DNA from: Drosophila miranda
Taxonomy: Eukaryota > Arthropoda > Insecta > Diptera > Drosophilidae
Assembly: GCF_003369915.1 (NCBI RefSeq)
Contig: NC_046676.1
Span: 9,207,501-9,271,500, forward strand
Direction of reading: 5' to 3'
Length of the DNA stretch: 64,000 nt
The position numbers and the translations under genes are program-made. This document shows, one piece after another, positions 1 to 10,746 of this stretch; position 1 is the first letter of the stretch; each line of letters opens with the position of its first letter. A model generated the notes under the pieces. The model worked only from the letters and a program-made list of their open reading frames with translations, was not told the origin of the DNA and did no database searches.

Positions 1-38
1 AATCGGGCGGAAACTGTCGAGAATTTTAATTGACGCAA

Positions 39-282
39 TTTTGAGTGTGCTACTGAAATATATGTCGCTTTTATTTTGTGAATATACAGCATATACAAAA
101 CATTGTCAAAGTGCTCGGAGCAACAGAATTGATTTCTCACATTATTTACTTCCATATTTTGAGTGTGTTACTGAAAAATACATACATATGTAGCTTTTAT
201 TTTGTGAACATACAGCATATACAAAACATTGTCAAAGTGCTCGGAGAAACAGAATTGATTTCTCACATTATCTACTTCCATA
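39..282. repeat. Direct tandem duplication, about 120 bp x 2
   Basis: Copy 1 (about 39-156) and copy 2 (about 157-282) share long stretches, for example the segment with GTCAAAGTGCTCGGAG and the one ending CTACTTCCATAT. They differ by a short insertion (ACATACATATG-like) in copy 2 and a few substitutions. The array lies in the intron just upstream of the first visible exon of the zinc-ribbon gene. An apparent ORF across it is only a by-product of the duplicated phase. Confidence 0.9.
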
Positions 283-298
283 TAACCGCACCACGCAG

Positions 299-3200
299 CC
301 ACATTCAACACGGAGACCGAGTTGGAAGCGCCCGAATGCGGGCAGGAGGAGGAGCCCTCTTCGCCGCCACCGCCGCCGCTCACCAGAGGACTGCCGCTGC
401 CCGTGCCCGAGATAGTGGCCATCAACCCCAGCGATCTGACGCCCTGTCCGTGCTGCAGCCGCACCTTCAACTTGAATGCCCTGCGCAAGCACGTCGTCGT
501 CTGCGAGAAGATCTCAAAGAAGCGCAATACCTTTGATTCCTCGCGCCAGCGCCGCGAGGGCACAGCACTTTCCACGTATGTCCTTCCCAAAAACTTTGGC
601 CTGCCCAATGCTGAGAAGGTGTCTGGAGTTCACACCCCCACCGCTGGGAGTCGGGATCCCGTAGGCATGGGAAACACAATACCAACAGACGTGAGTCCAT
701 CTGCCAATCAATCGAGCCATCGCTCAACTCCCTCTCTCTCTTTCTTTCTCTTTTTCTCTTCTGGATGCTGTTGCATATTCAGAGTGTGGGCTCTCCTCTG
801 CCCATTCGTCGCAACTCCCAAACCGAGCTGGTTCGCTCTACAGCCCGAGCTAACGTGCGTAGAGCAGGGGGCACAGCAACAGGAACAGGAGCTGCTGCAA
901 CATCGCCCGCGGGCGACCCAAAGCATGTACCAGCCCGCGATCGCTCGCTGGCCAAGCGTATCAAGGGTGTGGCCTCTGAGCACTGTCCCCACTGCGAGCG
1001 GAACTTCAACGTTAAGGCCTTCGACCGGCATGTGGAGTGGTGCAAGGAGAAGGCGATTCAGGCCACCATGAAGCTGACCAACACCCAGGAGACGTCGAAA
1101 GCAAAGGAACGGCTCGACGCCAGGAATCAGTACAGGCCGCCCAATCTCAAGTAAGCCAGGTTTTCGATGACATTACCTTTGACATATGTATTCTTGTTTG
1201 ACACTAGTCACACACTTGCACTACCAATTTATTATTCCAATTATTTTTTCTGTTTGCCGTTTCAATTTCCACTCGCAATGAATAATTATAGGACGAAGCG
1301 CTCGATCAACCGGAACAAGTACTCCGGCAACCACGAGGATCTGCTGGACGCCGGCGACATGACGGCCCCCAAGCAGAGCCTGATGTCGCTCCTCTCCATG
1401 ACCTCGTCCGTGCACAGTGATAAGTGAGTAGATGTAGTTATAGATATAGAGACTAGAGAGACTTAGATACACCTAACCCAATCGCCCCTCTGTCGTTGCT
1501 TTGGTTGTCGTTGACTAATCCCCCGTATCCCCACCAGTATCCGTAATTGTAAACTTATCCTTGTGGTAGACTGATACTTCGTATTGCGCCTTGCGCCTCA
1601 CCGTAGTTAGAGCATATATATCCATCAGCGAACTCCACTCATGCTCCTCCCACTCAGTCCTCCTAAAGCAAAGAATCTGGCACAGCCCCAACCAAAGAAC
1701 GGGACGCCCGCTGTCCGCAGCAAGGCCGAGGGATCCAGCACAAAAGTCACGCAAAACACTGTCGCCTTGTGCGTGACCCAAGACGACGATCCACCGCCAG
1801 CACCAGCTCCGCCAAATTTGAGCGTCCTACGCGCCAAACGCAAGCCTATCGAGACTTGGGACCGCATCACCGAAACCATGGATCGCTTGCGAAGCCAATC
1901 CAGGGGCGAAACTCTCCAGCTGGACCGTGTGGAGGCGGCACTGCTGAAGCCAGCCGCCAGTCTCCGCAAAGGGATGACCAATCGGGTCGATGCTGCCGAG
2001 AAGGAAATGTCGTTGCCGGCACTCAAATTCGAGGATCTCAATCGGTTCATCAAGCTAAAAGGTATGGGTTTGGGTTCTATAGTCAGATGTAGGGATATAT
2101 CTTCTATTTATGGGATGCCATGGGGTTCCACTGACCGTAGCGTGCAGTTGCCCAATTAACTTGGCTTACAAGTACTTGTCGGATCTAAGAAGCCGGAACT
2201 TGTTCATGGTTCGTAATTAATGCGCGCCGCCTCCTCAAAAGCATTCCAAAAAGATCACCGATGCATTAAGCTCTATAAGTGGCTGTCTAGGTGCAGCTAT
2301 GGTATCCAATGGATGGGTTCTTAGAGGGAGAATTGAAGGGTAACGCGAGAGTCTCGAGATAGAAATAGAACAAATCAAAATAATATATATAGTAGCCTTG
2401 TAGAGGTTCCTATAGGAACATGGCATTTAGATTTCAGATAGAAACTTTGAGAAAATAGAACCCATTCATACCAGGATTTTTTATCGAACTATAAGCTAAT
2501 TGAAGCAACCTCCCATCCACCCACACGCTGCCCATGTCAGGCCCTACGACCATCGTAAAAGCAGCTAAAATGGATGAAACACCGCAGGAGGTGGTTAACG
2601 TGAAGGTGCGTTCCTCCACATCGCTAGTGCGGCAGGCGCGTCGTCGCATCCGCACACGGGAGCATCCCAGCTTGGAGTTGCGCAACTTGGAGCAGGAAAT
2701 GACCCAAGCCTCGTTCCCGTCGCCATCATCGCCAACTAAGAAAGCGAACTCCATGCAGATATCGACCGAAGATGATATGGATCGCAGCCTTGTGCCTCTG
2801 TCGCGGAGACCGCATGTTGCCTATTCCGATTACGAGGACGATTCACCGCGAGCCGAGATCCAAATCAAAATGGAAACGACCACCACGGGAACTGTGTGCC
2901 GGCCCAAGAAGCGGACTGGCCAGGCCACCATGGAGATGAACAGCTCGTTACCCATGCGGGCCCTGCCCATGCCCCAGCTGCAGAAAAGCCTGGAGGCCCT
3001 CGGCCACACCATGAGCCATACCAAGCTGCCCAGACTGCAGCTCGGCAGCGATCGGCTGCAGTTCGAGCGCGATGTCATTGAAATGGACAACGAATCGAGT
3101 GAGCTGGAATGGAGCGAGGAAAATATGATGAGGAGCTCCGCGAAGATCCTCGAATGCACGTCCAGTCCGAATAGCGAAGAGTTCCCGCAGGTCGAGGACA

Positions 3201-6200
3201 GCGACGTAGAAGCTGAGAGCGATCAGCGGCCTGTCACGAAGCTGCCTCTTGTGGCCAAGCGCAGCGGCAGCAGGATCAGTCGCTGTCTGGTGATGCTCGA
3301 GCAGGACGAGGATGGAAAAATGTACATCAAGGAGCAGCCTGCCAAGGACGACAGCCACTCGCTTCCCAGTTCCCGCCGCGGAGGCACCTTCAAGAGGTTT
3401 GTAGCCTGATAATCTGATTCACCCTCCTCCTCTTCCTCCTCATGCCATTCCACCCAGACGACAGCCAGGCTATGAACAGACGGGCGGGTTACCATTAGAA
3501 CTTTACCACAGAAACTTTCTACCATTTTGGGCTCTTTCTCTCACTTTCCAATCTCTTGCATAGCGGCCTCAGTGGAGTCAGTGTCAGCGGCGACAAGTAC
3601 GATCCCTTCCTCTCGGCCAAACGTCAGCTGGAGGAGCTTTGCTCCCCCGGCACGCCGCCGGAGCAGGAGGAGGTTTCGGTTCCCCCAACAGCCACACTAA
3701 CAGCCACACCAAGTCTTTCCATGACCACCTCGTTGACCATGCCGAGCAGCAAGGCACCGCCGACCACACCGAAACCCACACCTGCCTCCAACTTCCGGCG
3801 CACTTCCTCTCTGCGAGGCCCCCGGCGGACACCGCTGCTGCCTAGTCGTCCGTTGTTTGCGACCAACTATCGCCCCACCATACAGCGGGGCCTCTCCGAC
3901 GAGGGCCCCATCTCCACGAACTTCCTCAAGCCGGAAGAGTACGACGAGATGCCGGTGCGCGCCGCCTGCGTCAACGACTTCCACAGTCCACGCGTGGTCC
4001 GCCGGGATACGAGTACGTCCAACCGCAAGCAGATGCTGAAGCTACCGGTGGGCGTTGGCGCTGCCAGCGAGACCACAGCTCAGGCACTGCCCGGGCGCAA
4101 CGTGGCCAAGACCGACTCCCTGGCGGTGTTCCTTAAATACGAACACGAGCTGGAAGAGCTGAATGCCAAGGCAGCAGAGGTGGCAGCCGCCAGTCAGCTG
4201 ACAAGCAAGGAGCTCAAGGATAAGAGCAACAACCTGAGCAAGCAGAACTCGGCCAAGAACCTGACCACGTCCAGCAATCCCGGCCAGCTGCCGCCCCTGA
4301 CCCTGACCACGGTGACACCAGCATCAGCACCAGCCACAGCCCCACCCCCAGTTGCCGTGTCGGCCAAGGAGAATAACGAGAAGAGGGTGCCCAACAACTA
4401 TCAGCCCATTGCCACCCCCTTGCGGCTGGAGCCCATCAGCAGACCAGCGACGGCGACGCCATCAGTCCATCAGCCCGTCAGCGGTGGGGCGACCACCCTA
4501 ACACCCATCAAGCTGGAGAGCATCTTCGGCTTTGGCCGTCCGGCCGCAGCGGGCGGCGGAGAGTTCATCGACCCAAAGCTGATCAACGCATGCGATAATC
4601 TGCACGTGTCCAGCGGCGTAGCCTCGGATGCCAGTTCCACGCCACAGCAGCTGTCGCAGAGCCGAAGTCGGAGCAGCTCCCAGTCGACCATCACCTACGA
4701 GCGACGTCAGTCCGGAGAGGCCAGGAATCTGCTGAAGCGAAAGATGCGCTTGGGACGCAATCAGTTTCTGTACGATGCCTCGCCGGAGGATGCCGATGCC
4801 TCGTCGGGGTGCTCCGCCGACGATGAGGCCAATCGGTCCTCAATGGAGTACGACGAGCAGTGCTGGCAGCAGCAGCAGAAGCAACTGCTGGCCAATCCAC
4901 TGCCCCTGGTCATGCCGATGGGCAACATGCCCACCTTCGACGACTTTGACTTTGAGGAGTTTCTCTCCTCATTCGAGAACGAGAATGACGACGAGCAGTT
5001 CCCGCTGTTCAAAGATTGTCGCGAATTCCTGCTGAATCGCACGACGAGCAGGCAACGCTCGTTCCAGAAAGCGACTTCGACCCCACAACAGACCACAACA
5101 GCCACACTGAGACCGGCCACCACCAGTAGCATCCTTCAGCCCAAGTCACAGCCCACTAAAGACCCTCACACCCACAGATCCAACTCGAATAGTTCGAATA
5201 GCAAGGGAAGCGAGAAATTGCAGATGCAGATGCAGCGCCAGCAATCGAATGCATCCAGTGCTAGCAGCCACGACGAAAAGATGCAGCAGATGCCAGTGCA
5301 GATGGTGGGGAAGAGGCCAGTCGAGGATCAGCAGAAGCGGGAGATCTTCATCAGCATCGAGACGGAGACAAATGCCCACGGCCGTTCCCCAATTTCTCCC
5401 GACTCGCTGCGCCACATGGTGGGCAATTCACAGACGCCCATCGACGTGCTGCACATAGAGAATGGCAACGAGCCGGAGCACGCTCGGTTCAGAAAGATCA
5501 GCGATACAGAGGACACCTATGTCGACGCCCAGGGCGGGCCTGATGATCGGGCCAGCCAGTTGGCTGGCAATGCCAACAGACTGGCCCTATTATCGAGCGA
5601 CTCCGTCCAGGTCAATAACGCTAAAAATCTGATCCAGAAAATGCAGAGCGAGATCCGGCAACTGGGCGAGGATGCCGGCGCCTCAATCCGTACCCTGTTC
5701 ACCACAAGACTCGAAGAGCAGGGTACAGCAAGGGAATTGGATCCGGAGCCAGTGCAACAGCTTCAGCAGCAGGAGCAGCATCAGTTGAAGGCCAGCTCCC
5801 CCTTGACACCCTCAGCATCAGCGGATTCCGACGAGCTAAGCAGTCTCGATGGTTATCCCATGTCCTCGTCCCACTCGTCTCGTCGCGGCGCTAGCTCCAA
5901 GCTAAGCACCGACTCTGCCTATGGAAGGTGAGTAATCTGCCATGATGACTTTCATTGAATAATTTGTTTTTCATTTGTATTGCAGCACCAACTCCCCCTA
6001 CAGCCTGTCGCGCCAGCGGTCCGGCGACCTACAACCGGGTACACCACGCAACCAGAATCTGCTGCGTCCGCACACGGCCAGTGCCAAGCTGCCGATCGCC
6101 ATGACTGATGCCTCGACCCAGGCGCACACTGCCTATGGCACTCTCAAGGCACGTCAGAGGCTTTATGGCGGCGGCGGCGCTATCAATAGCATTGGCAATG

Positions 6201-6550
6201 GCAATACCGACGGAGCAGAATCCTCCAGTGGATCGGAGCACTCTCTGACAATGTCCACGCAGCAGCCGCAGGAACAACAGAAGCACAATAGACCAGATAG
6301 CAACTACAACTACCAGCAGCAGCAACAGCAGGTGCAATCCCAGCCAGTATATAACAACAACAACAACAACAATGGGCAGGCGTCGCTGACTCCAACCACA
6401 TCGCAGCATTCCCTGCTGAGCTCTAACTCCGCGTCCAGCCTAAGTTCGAGTATGAAGATGTCCAAGTTCTGCCACGAGTGTGGCGGCAGGTTCATCATCG
6501 AGCACGCTAAGTTCTGCATGGAGTGCGGCGTGCGGCGAATGATACTCTAA
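299..6550 (+). CDS. ZC2HC1-type zinc finger C2HC domain protein (5' end outside window)
   Basis: Visible exons: 299-690, 783-1150, 1292-1423, 1658-2061, 2541-3396, 3564-5927 and 5986-6550, all phase-consistent with GT-AG junctions, giving 1692 residues. Two C2HC knuckles are visible (PCPCCSRTF...HVVVCEK, then HCPHCERNF...HVEWCKE), each with the ZC2HC1 family's basic tail; the first is followed by [13 protein letters not shown]. The C-terminus has a zinc ribbon (FCHECGGRF...[11 protein letters not shown]) like the end of human ZC2HC1 proteins. The middle is a long Ser/Thr/Pro/Gln-rich low-complexity insert, so the protein is about five times the length of the human relatives. The first exon starts at an acceptor with two bases of a split codon, so the start codon lies upstream of the window. 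The molecular role is not known to me; zinc binding is inferred from the Cys/His pattern. Confidence 0.88.
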
Positions 6551-7546
6551 TCTCGGGTCTTAACCCCACGTAGATATTGTTGTACCCCATCACCCACTCA
6601 CAAAATCACACCGCAACACACTTACCATGATGATGGATGCTGGTGACGAAGAGCGTCGCCTCCTGGGGTCGGGGTCCTTTATAAGTGTATACCAAATGTA
6701 GTTTCTCACACGCAAGCGAGGCAGCTAAGTAGAGCGTTTGATATGTCCTACACACGAACAATAATAATATTTAATATATATATTTTATTATAAACCAAAA
6801 ATGCGAACACAAATTTTTATATCGAACGAACGGAGACAGTCATTGCAGAAGAAGTTCATTAAATTGAGGTTTCTCTAATTAACTTTGCATTTCTCGTTAA
6901 GTGCACATTTCTCTGACTCAAAACAAACGTAAACCATTAATCACTTTAAAAAAGTAAAATTGTTGATTAACAAAGACTGAACGAATTTATACGATAGGCG
7001 ATGGACAAAAAAATTAAATGAATGACAGGCTCCTCCGCAAGCAAGATCGTAACTATTTTGAAACATTTTTCGAAAACTAACGCAGCAACTCCATTGTATT
7101 GTATTCTTTATAATCTGATTACTAATTATATAGAGACACTGCTTAAATATATATACTCTAAATGATAATGCTTACACAATTGCATCTGACTATCAATCCG
7201 GTTGAGCGTACCAAACGACATCCATTCATGGGAACTACTCATCCGGTCCGAGGAATTTCTCAAATAATACCTATTCTTTTCCTTTCGTTTACAGTGAAAT
7301 AAATGGAGCGCTTATTACAGCTCTTTAAGACCGCAAGAGCAAGAGCAGCCCACTGTTACAGATAGACAAACAATACAAATAACATAAAAAAATTAAAGTA
7401 AATGGTTACAAACAGATGCGTACTTTAGGTATGTTCTAGACAGTCTCTGGGTCTTGCACTTATAATTATCAGGGTACGGCAGCCGTTAGTCCTAGCTTAT
7501 ATCTCTAGAAGATTCTGTTTGATTTAGGTCAGGGAAGAGCGCAGCT
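6551..7546. other. 3' flanks between two convergent genes
   Basis: AT-rich region between the stop codons of the zinc-ribbon gene (+) and the helicase gene (-). It holds AATAAT/TTTATTATAAAC-type stretches near 6770-6800 that could serve polyadenylation of the first gene. I see no ORF or RNA gene. Confidence 0.6.
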
Positions 7547-10012
7547 CTATGATATATTTAAAGCATTCATCATGGCAAAGATGGCGGTGGAGATTTTATC
7601 TGTAAAATAGGTGGCATAGGAAAATAAATCCAAGACTGTAGTTTAAGCACTTACCCATTTCTGGGATCACTTGCTTGGCATTAACTAAGGCTTTTTTCGG
7701 ATTTACAGTGTTCACATTTTTGCCATCTTCCAAATCGCTTATAGCCACATGTTTTACCACGGAGTGCAATGAATCTCTCCTTTTGAAGAGATACGTTTGA
7801 TGTTGGATGCACTCATCAATGATGAACTTGAAGTCGGGATGATGGCGCAGAGTGACGGGATTACCAATCAGTATGAGCAGCGCCTTGGGCCGCGAAATGA
7901 GCACATTGATGCGACGCGGGTTACGCATGAACCCCATATAGCTGAACGAACGCACCAGAGTGGCAATGATGATGAGCTTCTCTCTGCCCTGATAGGTCTC
8001 CACGCTGCCAACTTCCACATTGCCGAGGCCCTGCCGCTTAAGCTTCCGAATGATTAGGTTGCCCTGAGACGTGTATGGAGCCACCACACCGATGTCTTCC
8101 TGCTTTACCTCTATATTTGGGCCGAGGCCATTTTTGATCAAGCGCTTGACGTACCAGCACAGAACCTTTGCCTCCAGCGAATTGAAGGAGCTGGTGGTGT
8201 GCTCCTCCTTTTTGGTGACTCCATGTGTGGCCTGGAAGATGATGGGGAACTGGCCATTGGGCAGCACATCCCATTCAGCGGCAAGGTTGACCTGTTCGTC
8301 CGGAGCCTTTGCGATTAGCTCTCCGCCGTAGTAGAGCTCGTTAAAAAGACGCACGATCTCCGGATGTGACCGATAGTTACGACGCAGACGCACCTGAAGG
8401 GTGCGATCGTAGTTGCCGTTCTCGTCTACCTTGTAGCAATCCGATGCCAGTAGACGCTCCATGAGAGATTGATTCAAGCCAAGGGACGCAGCCCGGCTGC
8501 TTTTGATCACTGCTCCCAGCTGCTTGTGATCTCCGGACAGAATTACATGACAATCTTTGTTCTTTTTAACACCCACAATGCCCATAATAGTCTCCGGCTC
8601 GGTGGAAGCTCCAGCCTCGTCGATGAATATGTGGGTGAAAAAGTCACCAAAGCCATCGTTAGCCAGGCGGCCGACAGTAACCAATGTGGCCACGATGATG
8701 GTATACGTAATCACATTACGCACTCGTAGATGCTTGAACAAATGGTCCGAGCAATTGGAGTTCTTCAGCAGCAAGGGCGGCACCAATTTCAGTCCCTTCT
8801 TGAATATGCTGCGTGAATAGATTCGGATCAGCGTCTTTTCCCTTAAAAACATGAGCCGAAAGTTTCCTTCGATATACTCGCACAGTTTCATGGCAATCGT
8901 GTCGCAGGCCGAGTTCGAACCGGCTGCTACAAGGATGCGGCTTTGCGGTCGTCGAAGGCGCACCTGTAGAATGGCCTCCACAATGGTAGTGGTCTTGCCA
9001 GTGCCTGAATGGATAGAAGGTGTGAATTGTGTACGACTGTGGCTAGCATACCTGATGCTTACCTGGTGGTCCGAACACTATAAATGGAGCTTTGGGATTG
9101 GGTCCAGCCACAATCGTCTGCACCGCCTCCAACTGTTCTTCATTGTCGCCTATGGTCTCGTTCAGCAGCAAAATATGTTCTGGAGGAGCTTGCGGGGGCG
9201 GCGGTGGGATTTGCATCCAAGATGGAAGATTGCAGTCATGCAATGAAATCTTCGAGGTTTCTATCATTGTGGTTAGCCAATTCGGAAAGGGAAAGAGGTA
9301 ACGACGGAGACCTGGCATCTCCGGGAGCATATTGACAGCGCGGTACATAAAGCGAAACGGAATACGCGTGGAGCGGAGAATTACATGAAAGCGTTGCGAC
9401 TGCAACACATTGACGTCTGGAAGTTTTCCCCTACTGAACTTGAAGTGAACACTGGTGCGGCAGACCTGTTCCACACTGGCCACATGGCGGCGCATCGGAT
9501 CTTTAAGAGGCAATTGCTCATGCGGATGTGGAAACAGGGCCGATATGAGCTCCTTTGGCAGCGGCGAGGCCATTAAACTACACTTGGGTATCAAGACAAC
9601 CTCGTCGATTCCCGGGGACACCACTTCCTCGGCATTAACAGAATCGCTAGCAGTGAGAGCGACACGAAATGCATTTCTATGTACTTTATGAACCGCCACA
9701 TCCGGCTCGATGAGCTGCGAGTACAGCTTCATTGTAGTCACATCCTCGATAGTAAGCAGAGTCAGCATCACCGAGGACGCATTGTAAAATTCCAACTTCT
9801 CGGTTCTCAAATAATGCGCAAAGATAGCGTCATTGTCGGTCAAATCGTCGTCCATAAAATTGTTTGTCTGGGCCTGCAGCATTTTCGCATTGGGCTCGTA
9901 GTACGGCAGGTCGCGCGTATGGCCCGATGACCTGCAAAAATTTAATGGAAAACAGTAAAATGCACTCCCTGGTACTCCTCACCTACCCGTTCTGTATCCC
10001 GATTCCCGGCAT
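7547..10012 (-). CDS. MOV10/SDE3-like SF1 RNA helicase
   Basis: Exons on the minus strand: 10012-9987, 9931-9063, 9004-7655 and 7599-7547, in phase, giving 765 residues. The ATG at 10012 gives MPGIGIQNG and joins the long second exon at phase 2. Walker A (GPPGTGKTT) is split by the 58-nt intron. Motif II is DEAG (FIDEAG), typical of the UPF1/MOV10 group, followed by LSGDHKQLGA (III), RNYRSHPEI (IV), VETYQGRE (V) and INVLISRPKA (VI). Motif VI usually reads close to VNVALTRAK, so the Thr-to-Ser and Ala-to-Pro changes are notable, although the arginine is kept. The short N-terminal part before the helicase core shows no domain I recognise. Expected role is ATP-driven RNA remodelling in post-transcriptional silencing or decay, by family only. 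In D. melanogaster it may correspond to CG6967; I am not sure. Confidence 0.85.
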
Positions 10013-10511
10013 AGTTTCTCCGGCATTCGTTCCGTTTAATGGTTCCGATTTCGCTAGCTTTAACTGTACCGTTTGTTTTAACCAAAAATCCACCTCGGTG
10101 CCTATATGCGACAGCTGCCGATCTAACTATAATTTGAAATTCCGCTTGCGTGCATGCGCGTTGATGCCACTAAAAACAAGAATACACAAGTAAAAACAGG
10201 GACTGCGCGATAAGCATTCAGTAAAAAAAAGTTCCGTTAACTCTTACCTCTGTCTGGTAACTCTTTTTTTTTATTTATTTATTAAATCAACAAATTAACA
10301 AATTATCTGTTAATAATGGTACTTAGTTACTAAAGGCGGAAAAAGATAAGTTAAAAGTTAGCTAAATTTAAATGATTATAAATATTACATGCAATTAGTT
10401 TAAGAGATAGTTCAGGGGATACGGTTTGACAGAGGGTGGCCACGCAGCTCTAGCTCTAACGATTACCCAGTCGATAGTATCGAGAGCCGTTTGTTTGATC
10501 TCCTGTTGATT
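10013..10511. other. Intergenic region between divergent genes
   Basis: Runs from the helicase ATG to a dispersed element. It holds a T-rich run and an AT-rich stretch (10258-10310) and no credible ORF. Half-sites related to DRE (TCGATAGTATCGAG, about 10472-10485) are present. Presumably it carries the helicase promoter. Confidence 0.5.
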
Positions 10512-10734
10512 AACTTAACCCATTGTAGACCATTGGGTATTAAAATGCACTCCAAGAATATTAAGAAACTTGAAGAATTTTAGCGCAGTTCTGGTGAAAA
10601 ATATCGTTGCCCTTTTTTAAGTATAGAGAAAGGACGGAGAAAAAAAACAGATAGAGAAAGTTCAGTATTATTTTCTGCGGCGTAACTCACGCTGTTCACT
10701 TGTTTAATTTGAGGGGGTTTAAGGGGGTTAAGTT
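10512..10734 (+). repeat. Dispersed TIR element, family A, copy 1
   Basis: A 223-bp element bounded by a perfect 10-bp inverted repeat (AACTTAACCC at the left, GGGTTAAGTT at the right). Internal landmarks shared with the copies at 31863, 33947 and 53442 are TTTTAGCGCAGTTC (about 10578), a downstream AATATCG, GCTGTTCAC, and a G-rich GGGGG..TTAAG end. The G-rich end stops 12 bp before the ATG of the TFIIIC subunit gene. The structure resembles a MITE, but no target-site duplication is obvious. Confidence 0.8.
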
Positions 10735-10746
10735 TGCTTGTGTGTA

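Noticed and set aside
78-536. Open frame of about 150 codons at the window start
   Set aside because: It crosses the tandem duplication and then an exon in the wrong frame; the C2HC frame is the conserved one.
8851-9882. Plus-strand ORFs opposite the helicase
   Set aside because: Helicase motifs are all on the minus strand with correct introns; the plus frames are shadows.
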